Source: Saccharomycopsis malanga (Eukaryota; Ascomycota; Saccharomycetes; Ascoideales; Saccharomycopsidaceae). Taken from it: a DNA stretch of 64,000 nt. The notes under the pieces were generated by a model. It did not search any database. It was given only the letters and a program-made list of their open reading frames with translations, and had not been told where the DNA came from. How positions within the stretch are numbered: the stretch's first letter is position 1; every line of letters starts with the position of its first letter. The DNA lies in the NCBI GenBank assembly GCA_004014935.1, contig CP025322.1, positions 744,001 through 808,000 of the forward strand. Reading direction: 5' to 3'. The position numbers and the translations under genes were made by a program. Positions 21,144 through 29,203 of the stretch are shown here, one piece after another.

Positions 21144-21810
21144 TTTACTGGAAACTTGATATATTGGTACTCTATCAACTGCACCACTTGCAATCAATTG
21201 AATATCCCACCAGAAAGGAGTTAAGTATACTCGAATCCTGTCATTGAGACCCCATAATCACCTGATAAGACAGGTGACAGGCATTTTGCTAAGTTTCGCG
21301 ATGTGTATCCACAAGTTTATAACATTATGAAGCACTGAAATTATATCTTGTTGCTGGTATTCAATACGCCATGAACAACAGTATACATAATGTCATTATG
21401 AAACCCTTATGGTTTGTGCGTTTCTCGAAAATCTGAGTCTGCTAGTTGAATAGATTGTATTTTTTCGATCAGAATTCGCATTATTGGGAAGTAAACCATC
21501 CGTAGTAGTGTTATTTAGTACAGTTTAATGTATTTACAAAACATAGTCTTGATTACATTACAATAATAAGTTGAAATAATATAAACCACATTATATTTAT
21601 ATTCACACATTTTAAACTCAACTCAACTCAACTCATCTCCATTTATTATCCTCACATACTCAAGGTAATAATTACGTAAGAATTACATAAGCCAGTATTT
21701 TCATAGTTTTAACCTTGTTAGATGATTTTGGCGAGTCAAAGTGACGAATAACAATAACAGTTTCACCAGTTGACTGTTATAATTTTGAAGGCTTATTGAG
21801 AACAAAAACA
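21144..21810. promoter_or_regulatory. Divergent intergenic region upstream of YFH1
   Basis: About 670 bp with no gene seen. A pentamer run (ACTCA, four units) lies at about 21615-21636. Several AT-rich stretches follow. No recognisable iron-responsive site was found. Confidence 0.35.
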
Positions 21811-22419
21811 ATGAGAAGTCAATATATGAAGAGAAGTGTATCAGGCATACAGTCTTCTTGTCTATCCAGGAATCTACTTACTTCAAATGTATCAAGAAGT
21901 GCTAGACAATACAGTAACTCAAGTTATTTGTCTTTCTCTTCCTTTAAGATAAAGGGGCGTTCTTCAATATTGAATAATAGCCAACATTTGAATATCAATC
22001 GTTATGGTTTGGGAAGTAAAAACCAAATCAAGGCGTATTCGGTCACTACGGATGGTAAAGAGATCCCAGACGAAATAGACATTCTTTCAATTGATGAGTA
22101 CCATAAGAAGGCTGATATATATCTTGAACTGTTGGTGGAACGTTTAGAAGAAATTGGCGAGGAGTACCGGGATTTAGATGTAGATTATGCCGACGGAGTG
22201 TTGAACATGGATTTGCCACCAAATGGAAGCTATTGTATCAACAAACAACCTCCTAACAAACAGATTTGGCTAAGTAGTCCTGTCAGTGGCCCTAATAGAT
22301 ATGATTTGGTTAAAGGCAAGTGGGTTTCATTGAGAGATGGTAGCAATTTGACCAGTGTTCTTGAACAGGAAGTAAAACAGGCAACAGACATTGATAGTAT
22401 CAAATTCGATTTTGAATGA
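21811..22419 (+). CDS. YFH1: Frataxin homologue, mitochondrial iron chaperone
   Basis: Mitochondrial matrix protein that assists Fe-S cluster assembly on the Isu/Nfs1 complex. 202 residues from the ATG at 21811; a TTG 15 bp upstream in frame is rejected. Residues 1-80 are basic and Ser-rich with no acidic residues, a typical two-step mitochondrial presequence. The mature domain shows the acidic first helix (DEYHKKADIYLELLVERLEE) and the signature core NKQPPNKQIWLSSPVSGPNR, followed by GKWVSLRDG. CTG codon 107 aligns with His in S. cerevisiae Yfh1, fitting CUG as Ser. The 3' flank runs into an inverted pair of SINE copies. Confidence 0.97.
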   Translation: MRSQYMKRSVSGIQSSCLSRNLLTSNVSRSARQYSNSSYLSFSSFKIKGRSSILNNSQHLNINRYGLGSKNQIKAYSVTTDGKEIPDEIDILSIDEYHKKADIYLELLVERLEEIGEEYRDLDVDYADGVLNMDLPPNGSYCINKQPPNKQIWLSSPVSGPNRYDLVKGKWVSLRDGSNLTSVLEQEVKQATDIDSIKFDFE

Positions 22420-22491
22420 GGTATATAGGAGTCTTTTACATGTACATATGACCTACAATATAGTTTTTTATTACAAGATGTATATACTACA

Positions 22492-22816
22492 GCTTGGCCA
22501 GATGGCTCAGAGAAGAGAAAAAGACCCGGTAGGATAATTCAATGGCTAGTACTTTTGAAAACGAGAAAAAAAAGATTTCAGGCTCAAGGGTGAGCAGATT
22601 ATAACAGACATTATTGGGTTTTGTAAAGTCCCTTTAGACATATCGCGTATATAACTGATATGTATCTCACTATTCTAGCCAGTGTTTAAGACTCTATTTC
22701 CTCCATTATTCTAGTCTTCACTTATCCATTTATATAGTCTGCTATAGTTTTACCCATTCTCCGTTTAATACAAATCCATCCTAATATTACGTGGACTTGA
22801 AATATATGATATTATA
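22492..22816 (+). mobile_element. SINE copy 5 (second subfamily), interrupted by another repeat
   Basis: The head GCTTGGCCAGATGGCTCAG contains the first half of an A box, then a short deletion relative to copy 6. The region GGTAGGATAATTCAATGGCT and onward matches copy 6 but not copy 2. The 3' part (CCCTTTAGACATATCGCGTA, then CTGATATGTA) matches the common tail. The last bases, ACTTGAAATATATGATATTA (22795-22814), resume after about 130 bp of unrelated repeat, so the element appears to have been interrupted. Confidence 0.75.
22665..22794 (-). mobile_element. LTR-like fragment inside SINE copy 5 (fossil, low confidence)
   Basis: About 130 bp inserted between ATGTA and ACTTGAAAT of the SINE tail. 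It shares a stretch around CATTCTCCGTTTAATACAAA with the segment at about 24560-24715. On the minus strand it carries a TATA-like ACTATATAAATGG, as solo LTRs of yeast retrotransposons do. No coding part is seen. Old and fragmentary; an origin as some other short repeat is possible. Confidence 0.35.
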
Positions 22817-22824
22817 GATATGAT

Positions 22825-22985
22825 TTGGTAAAACCCAGTGGGAAAAACCCAATCATGTCCGTTATAATCTGCTCACCCTTGAGCCCGGAGTCTTTTTTTT
22901 CTCGTTTTCAAAAGTACTAGCCATTGAATTATCCTACCAGGTCGTTTTTTTACTCCAAGAGGGCTAGCCACTGAGCCATCCGGCA
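22825..22985 (-). mobile_element. SINE copy 6 (second subfamily), inverted relative to copy 5
   Basis: On the minus strand the head ATGCCGGATGGCTCAGTGGC has a full A box. It is followed by GACCTGGTAGGATAATTC, CTCGTTTTC in complement, and GGGCTCAAGGGTGAGC, then the shared GGGTTTTTCCCACTGGG. It lacks the common 3' end. It is nearly identical to copy 5 over about 110 bp. On the plus strand the head is followed by TATAATTATTATTATTATT (22986 onward). Confidence 0.75.
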
Positions 22986-23119
22986 TTATAATTATTATTA
23001 TTATTTATGTAGATACTACAATTGCATAAACATGAAACTCCGTATTAACGACATACAATATATATCTAATAAAGAGCATAAGAATAGAGCATTAAATATC
23101 ACTTGGAACGACGGACTTT

Positions 23120-24070
23120 TTACTCGACTTGGTCTTCAAAGCTTTCGCCAGCAACCAAGTCTGGAATGTCTTCGTCCTTGTGGTCATGGTCATGGTCGTG
23201 ATCGTGATCGTGGTCGTGATCGTGAGCTAATTGAGAAGCCTTGGATGGGTCCAAACCACCATTAGCTTGAATGCTCTCGGCCAATTGTCTCAAAACGTCC
23301 AAGTTCTCAGAGCCTAATTGAGGCAAGATACCTGGCAACAAGTCGGTCAAAGCCTTTTCTTGTGGTCTACCGTAGACAGCATAGGTATTGTTCTGGGCAG
23401 AGGCTTGGATAGAGGCACGGTTGAAATGCAAGACATTACCGTCATCTTTGAAGAAGTTGACTTCTTGAACACCGTCCAAAGTTTGTGGGTTCAATTTTTT
23501 CAAAGCAGCTTGGACTTTGCTGTCGTCCTCACTAGCAGTTGGTTTTTTGGCCTTACGACGGACACCACTAAAAATTGTTAGTACTTTGAGAGTGTTAAGG
23601 TTTTACACATTTATCTTATAGCTATTTTACATACCCTAAAATTGTTAGTATATAATTCTAGATGTCATGGTATTGGTATGCGAGAATACGTATTGAAAAG
23701 TTGGGGTATTATGGCAATATAAAGTTATCAAAAGAATTCGTTATTGTCGTTTTTTTATGATTTTTATTTTTAATATTATTTTGTTTGTCAATACTGATTT
23801 TTCACATGTTGTTTGATAATGTCTTACTTTAATAATTTTTCAATCCTTTACTCCCATTAATTCGACAATTTCGTATAAAAAAACAAAGCCTATCACACGT
23901 CCCAAGCCACTCAATCAATTAAACATAAATCTTATGAAATAGTCACCCAATACCAATACATTTCCTGATTCCTCGATCATTGAGCATCTTCATGCATTCT
24001 AATACATACCAACTTTGTTGTTAGCAGCAGACTTTTGCAACTTGGCTAATTTTTCTGGATCGATAGGCAT
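23120..24070 (-). CDS. EGD1: Nascent polypeptide-associated complex beta subunit, spliced with a 1-nt exon
   Basis: Beta subunit of NAC, which binds nascent chains at the ribosome exit tunnel. Exons on the minus strand: 24070-24010, 23635 (one base) and 23567-23120; 510 nt, 169 residues. Exon 1 encodes MPIDPEKLAKLQKSAANNKV plus one base. Intron 1 (24009-23636) is GTATGT...TACTAAC..TTTTAG. Intron 2 (23634-23568) is GTATGT...TACTAAC..TTTTTAG. Only with the single G between them does the junction read NNKVGGVRRK, as in yeast Egd1 (NNKVGGTRRK). The NAC domain follows (EVNFFKDDGNVLHFN, YAVYGRPQEK, LPGILPQLG). Near the C-terminus is an (HD)n run, then IPDLVAGESFEDQVE. Confidence 0.93.
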
Positions 24071-25188
24071 CGTGGAATCTGTGGTTATTTACTAGTTTGT
24101 GACTTAAACTGAGTATTTCTAAACTTGTCTTCAAACACCGTAGTAAATATCTACCAACAATTTTTTTTCTCTCATTTTCGACGTTTTTTCACAGCAAAAT
24201 TTCGTTGACAAAAAATTGAGTGGGTTGCATCGGTAGGGTAGGCGCGGTACGCATACAGATATGCGTCTTGTAGTTGCAAATTTTCAACATGAGGGTGGGG
24301 GTGGGGGTGGACGCATTAGGCACTGATTTATATTGGCAAACATGTAATATCTTTTAGATTAGATTATAAACTGCTATATGTTTATTATTCCTACGGTTTG
24401 ATCACTAGATACATTATTCTATATGTTTATTCTGCTTACAATTTCTCTTCTTGTTTCAATTTTACCAATTCTTATTGGCTCGACTTATTAGTTGGTCCTC
24501 ATATCCACTTGTTTTATTATACTTAAGAATCTACATTATTGTCTAGAACCTTTGATTACCTTTTTAGGTATTGTACCGATCTAAGAGATATTTGAACTTT
24601 ATTTTCTCCTTTATTCAAGGCTTCTTCTATTCTTTTATACAGCCATTTACGTTTTCACACATTCTCCGTTCAATACAAAACCATCCTTATATCACATAAC
24701 CCTACATGTATATTGCTACTGCATTCAGAATCATTCAATTTTGAAAGTATTGTAAAAATCAAAATATGACCTATGCCACACTCAAATTTCCAAAGTTGGT
24801 CAACAAAATAAACTTTGGAACCCATTTGATCTACTCAATGGAGATATGTATTTGAGTTTGTTTATTTATGTTAGCTCAGATTTGCATTACATTACCTATC
24901 AGGGTATAAATAAACTTCGAATGTGTGCTATATAAGGACTTATTTCTTTGACCAACCCATTTCTTAAAGTTGTTAAGCATCATATAACAAGCCAGTAGCT
25001 GTTCGTCTGATATTATCCATTATTTCATTTTTTTCATGGTTAGGTTCTTTATAATAATATAAATTTTGAATATAATCAAAAAAAAAAAATAAAAATAAAA
25101 AAATATGGTATCCTACAGATTCTACATTTTGTCAGCATTTTCAACAGTGATTATTCTAAAGTATATCAAATAATTCAAATAGGGCCAA
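24071..25188. promoter_or_regulatory. EGD1 promoter side and DML1 3' flank, with an LTR-like fragment
   Basis: 1.1 kb without a gene. Near EGD1 are GGTTGCATCGGTAGG (about 24225), a palindromic ACGCATACAGATATGCGT (about 24248) and a G-rich tract at 24293-24312. An LTR-like fragment lies at about 24560-24715 and may extend further. An A-rich run at 25079-25104 is near the 3' end of DML1. Confidence 0.4.
24560..24715 (-). mobile_element. LTR-like repeat fragment (fossil, low confidence)
   Basis: Shares roughly three quarters identity, by eye, with the segment at 22665-22794 around CATTCTCCGTTCAATACAAA. Minus-strand reading shows TGTATAAAAGAATAG (TATA-like) followed by AATAAA-type signals, the usual order in a yeast LTR. 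No internal coding region or second LTR is seen, so it would be an old solo LTR. The limits are approximate. Confidence 0.35.
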
Positions 25189-26805
25189 CTAATAATATTC
25201 GTCCAAATCCCCATCGTCACTATCGTCCTCGTAGCCCCACTCGTACTCTTGTGCGAGGGTAGCGAGCTGGTCCACCATGTCTTCTTTCTCGTCGGTGTTT
25301 TTACGAAGCAAAACAGAAACTTTTTTCTTATAAGCCAATAGCAAGGTACGAGCACCTGTAGATATCTCCAATCCGGCGGTGACTGAGTCTGTTTGGGATT
25401 TAACAGGTATATAGTTTGTAGGAAATGTGTCTGGGGTTCGGAAAGACAAGCTATTACTATAAGCAGTGAGGCCTTTCAAGGATACACCATGATTACGATT
25501 CAAATCAGTAAACTGGCCAAACTTGTCTATCACCAATGATTCGTCAAAAGCATCAGATGCTGTTTTATCTTCTGGAGGGCTGATAATAATATTTCTTGAG
25601 AATATGTGATTAGTTTTGTTTTTTACACTAGAGTCAGTTTCGGAGAGGTTATGCGAGTAATTCAACTTTGTGAACCCATTATCAATAAACTGATCGTTAC
25701 TTCCAAATGCAGTTTCTACAGAAGTAACAATGTTACGGTTTGAGCCCATATTTAGACTCATCTGTATTTCGTCCATTCTGGTCTGTTCCTCCGTATTGCA
25801 GAAGGAAGATAAAACAGTATTGTATACTAATGAATGCAAGCCAGTCTCGTACCAACTGGACTGTCTGAGTTTTGATTCCAACTGTTGGTTAGCTTTAAAG
25901 AAGTCCAAGGGAAGCAGCGGGATTGCTATTGGTATGAAAAGAGAACTGTTGGCAATCAAAGCAAGCTGACTTTTCACACGAGTAAGAAATTGCAATGGTT
26001 TTAGCTGCGCCATTGATTTGTTATTATGAAGACCCCATGAAAAAATAGTTGTTTTCGGAAGATATTCATCTTTGATCAATGGAAGCAATTCGCTGGAGAT
26101 TCCGCCCCAGCCACTATCACACTCGGAAGTGAAGTTGAGACCAGCCAAATTATCACTGGACTCTAAGAATGCACGAAACTTGTCGTCTAGATAATCCAAG
26201 CCAAATTGTTCGTGTTGCCATTCCTCGACACCGTACTGAAAATCGCTGAAAGTCTGGTTTTTTGGAGTTTCGCTGTAACGGTGTTTACCTTGAGGAAAAT
26301 TCACAGGGTCAAACTGCCAGTTACGTAGGATGTTGAACGATTTAGGCGAATATATCATCTTGCTGTAGTCTGACCAATACTTTGTATTTTCGACCGTAAC
26401 TTGTGGGGCAAGCATCAAGTTGTCCATTGCTATCTGATAGTCGCTTTTCTTTGGCTTGTTTGCACTGCTAATCTGGAGCTTTTCCACAGAGCCAGGAACA
26501 GAGTTCCATGTTTCTATTCCATAGGTATCGTACAATTTGCTGCTTTTTGCGGTCAACGACTCGTCGTATGTTTCCGACTCATCGAGAGCACCAAACCCAC
26601 CAGCCATATCCCATAGCATCAACCGTGGGCTGTAGGAGACATATTTTCGATCCAGTGAGGGCACAGCATGGTTGAAGACAGCGAGATCAACAGGTGCGTC
26701 TCTAGAAAGTGATTTGTAGTCCAAGTAACTTTCTTGCAAATTGTAGAAATGAGTGTTCAAATGGTTCGCTTTTTGCGAAAGAGATATGTTTACAATTTCC
26801 CTCAT
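25189..26805 (-). CDS. DML1: Misato/Dml1-type tubulin-like protein for mitochondrial inheritance
   Basis: 538 residues. The start MREIVNISLSQKANHLNTHF is the conserved Dml1/Misato N-terminus related to the tubulin/FtsZ nucleotide-binding fold; segments such as SPRLMLWDMAGGFGAL and CDSGWGGISSELLPLI (in the position of a tubulin-like G-box region) support it. In S. cerevisiae the gene is essential and needed for mitochondrial DNA partitioning. Length is somewhat above the 475 residues of the budding yeast protein. The C-terminus is acidic (EDDSDDGDLDEYY). It shares a 211-bp promoter with SCJ1, which is divergent. Confidence 0.93.
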   Translation of the reverse strand: MREIVNISLSQKANHLNTHFYNLQESYLDYKSLSRDAPVDLAVFNHAVPSLDRKYVSYSPRLMLWDMAGGFGALDESETYDESLTAKSSKLYDTYGIETWNSVPGSVEKLQISSANKPKKSDYQIAMDNLMLAPQVTVENTKYWSDYSKMIYSPKSFNILRNWQFDPVNFPQGKHRYSETPKNQTFSDFQYGVEEWQHEQFGLDYLDDKFRAFLESSDNLAGLNFTSECDSGWGGISSELLPLIKDEYLPKTTIFSWGLHNNKSMAQLKPLQFLTRVKSQLALIANSSLFIPIAIPLLPLDFFKANQQLESKLRQSSWYETGLHSLVYNTVLSSFCNTEEQTRMDEIQMSLNMGSNRNIVTSVETAFGSNDQFIDNGFTKLNYSHNLSETDSSVKNKTNHIFSRNIIISPPEDKTASDAFDESLVIDKFGQFTDLNRNHGVSLKGLTAYSNSLSFRTPDTFPTNYIPVKSQTDSVTAGLEISTGARTLLLAYKKKVSVLLRKNTDEKEDMVDQLATLAQEYEWGYEDDSDDGDLDEYY

Positions 26806-27016
26806 CGATTCAGTTAGATCATCTCATACAATAATAGCAATTGAAGCTCATTGGCCTGAAATATTTCGCCTTTTTGCGGTGTACCATTTCCACGGGTTGA
26901 TTCTGAAAAACGAAATTTCACTTTATAACAGTCTGTTCAATTTGGAAATTAGCACATCAACAAAATATTAACAGCAGTAGTTAATCCAATTATTCACATT
27001 CCAAGGCACAGCAACT

Positions 27017-28117
27017 ATGAGACTCGATTTTTTGCTTTCACTTTTTATACTTGGATCTGGGCTTGTGTGGGCCGATTATTACGAGATACTTGGATTAGGA
27101 CGGGACGCCTCTGAAAGAGACATCAAGAAGGCATATCGGAATCTCAGCAAAAAGTACCATCCAGACAAGAACCCTGGAGACGAAGAGGCACACCAAAAGT
27201 TTATTGAGATTGGCGAGGCGTATGATGTGTTGTCAGACGAGCAGAAGAAACAGATATACGACCAGTATGGCGAAGAGGGACTCAAGAATGGCGGTGCCCC
27301 ACCACAACACGGTGGCTTTGACTTCTTCGAGCACATGTTTGGTGGTGGCATGGGCCAGCATCAGGGCCGTGGTGGCAAAAGAAGAGGCAACGATGCTCAT
27401 ACAGAACTCAGTGCATCTTTGAAAGAGTTTTACAATGGTGCGAACAAGGACTTTTCTGTAGAAATGCAAAACATCTGCGACCATTGTAAAGGTAGCGGGT
27501 CTGAAGACGGCATAGATCACACTTGTGGAACCTGTGGAGGCTCAGGAGTCCGTATCATCAAAAGACAGCTAGGCCCAGGAATGTTTCAACAAATACAAAC
27601 AGGCTGTGATCAATGTGGTGGTAAAGGTAAAGTGATTGATCACAAGTGTCACCAGTGTGGTGGACATGGAGTTGTAAGAAAACGTAGAGATTATCAATTC
27701 CATTTGACACCTGGCGCGCCTCGTGGATACGTGGAAAAGTTTGAACAGGAAGGAGAACAGCATCCAGACATTGTGCCAGGAGATTTGCTTGCCAATGTGA
27801 AAGAAACCGTAGAGGGAAACATGGGATACCGCAGAAAACACAACGATTTGTACCGCACAGAACCAATCACTTTGAAAGAGGCCATACTGGGAGGTTGGGA
27901 AAGACAGATTGGATTCTTGGATAACGACTTTAATAGCATCACCTTGAAACGGAATGCCGGAGAAGTCATAGTGAACGGTGAAATCGAAGTAATAAAAGGT
28001 AAAGGAATGCCTTTGAAAGACAACGCAGACGAGTTTGGTGATTTGTACGTTGAATACGTTGTGATATATCCTGGTGGATCAAGTCAGGCGCTCAAGAACT
28101 TGAAAGATGAGCTTTAG
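27017..28117 (+). CDS. SCJ1: ER-lumenal DnaJ (Hsp40) co-chaperone
   Basis: Stimulates the BiP/Kar2 ATPase in the ER lumen for folding and degradation of proteins. 366 residues: signal peptide 1-19 ([11 protein letters not shown]), J domain 20-85 with HPD at 48-50, a Gly-rich linker (92-125), a zinc domain with four CxxCxGxG units (Cys154/157, 170/173, 197/200, 211/214), then the C-terminal substrate-binding domains. The last four residues are KDEL, the ER retrieval signal also found in S. cerevisiae Scj1. The start is an ATG directly before the signal peptide. Divergent from DML1. Confidence 0.96.
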   Translation: MRLDFLLSLFILGSGLVWADYYEILGLGRDASERDIKKAYRNLSKKYHPDKNPGDEEAHQKFIEIGEAYDVLSDEQKKQIYDQYGEEGLKNGGAPPQHGGFDFFEHMFGGGMGQHQGRGGKRRGNDAHTELSASLKEFYNGANKDFSVEMQNICDHCKGSGSEDGIDHTCGTCGGSGVRIIKRQLGPGMFQQIQTGCDQCGGKGKVIDHKCHQCGGHGVVRKRRDYQFHLTPGAPRGYVEKFEQEGEQHPDIVPGDLLANVKETVEGNMGYRRKHNDLYRTEPITLKEAILGGWERQIGFLDNDFNSITLKRNAGEVIVNGEIEVIKGKGMPLKDNADEFGDLYVEYVVIYPGGSSQALKNLKDEL

Positions 28118-29203
28118 ACAGGTTTCTTACAAGTGATAGATTAGCTGTTCAATGTACATTTATAAATGAACTAAGTTTTCTCGTTTTACTCATTTTATCG
28201 TAATAGAAGTAGATTTTCTACAAATCTGCACTTTCATATACTAAAATCGTTGTTCCTTGGTAACATCTGATTTTCAGTAGAAACAGTTTAAATCGAAATA
28301 AGAGGTTGATAAACAACTTTGACTAGAAAGTTGTACGAAAGCTTCAGTCATTAGATGTTTTCGCGTAAATGAGACTGTTAAAACTTTGTTTTGTAGTAGA
28401 AAATTTTATATAATCTACATTTATAGGACTCCAAAAAGCTTTTATATGCACACAAGTTGGTAATTTTAGCACTTTTACTACTAGTCAAGCCAAAAAAAAA
28501 ATAAAATAAAAAACTTCACTCACCAGATTTTAATATAACTGTAGTTGCATTGACAAGCTTTATGTCGTGTAAACTAAATTTACAATTTCCCCATGATTCA
28601 TGGATTATCAGCTATTCCCCCATTTAGTCTATTCAATTTTTTCCAAGCCTCGCTAACTAGTACTGTAAACTAATTACGAGATCCGCACCGATGAAACGTG
28701 TGGGAAAATGGCCTGAGAACCCCGGAAATTAGCCCAACAGATAACTGAGACATTAAAACTATTATCCAATATTTGTAGTGGTCTTGTTGCGTATCTACAA
28801 TAGTCTTAAGGGAATTTGCTATTTTCCACCGGAATTGGTTTTCAGGTGTACTAACTTTATTGACACTACGGAGCCAAGACCCGTCAACGTCAAGCGATAA
28901 ACTGGGGTATCCTGAACTTGTAATGACTATAGTGTAGCTTTGTAGAGCGAATTTTCATTAACCTAGAACTAGTTAGCCCCCTTTTCTCCTCAAAGTTGGC
29001 GGAAGTAGGTGGAGCAATTCCCGAGGTTTCAACTATTGAGGAAAGCATCTCCAGCCACACGCCGTGCTTGCTAAAGCATAGTCATAGCAAGTTCATTGTA
29101 GATCTCTACATGTAGTATAAATACCGGGTCTCGTCCTTGCTATTTTGTATATTTTAATGTAGCTTGTTTATATAAAAGTATACCTTGGTCCACCAAGTAT
29201 TTC
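28118..29203. promoter_or_regulatory. Region upstream of the glutamate decarboxylase gene
   Basis: 1.1 kb with no gene seen. A CCCCT stress-type element (AGCCCCCCTTTTC, about 28975-28987) lies about 220 bp before the ATG. Two TATA-like sites follow: AGTATAAATACC at about 29113 and TATATAAAAG at about 29170. The second is only about 34 bp before the first ATG. Confidence 0.45.

Larger units (their letters stand above)
22420..23119. other. Convergent YFH1-EGD1 intergenic region filled with repeats
   Basis: 700 bp between two convergent stop codons. SINE copies 5 and 6 face each other and are separated by an LTR-like fragment; each is listed separately. Read-through from YFH1 or EGD1 would cross both copies and yield a self-complementary transcript. 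Confidence 0.6.

Noticed and set aside
23636-24009. Box C/D snoRNA inside EGD1 intron 1
   Set aside because: The intron is long, but I found no convincing C box with a matching D box.
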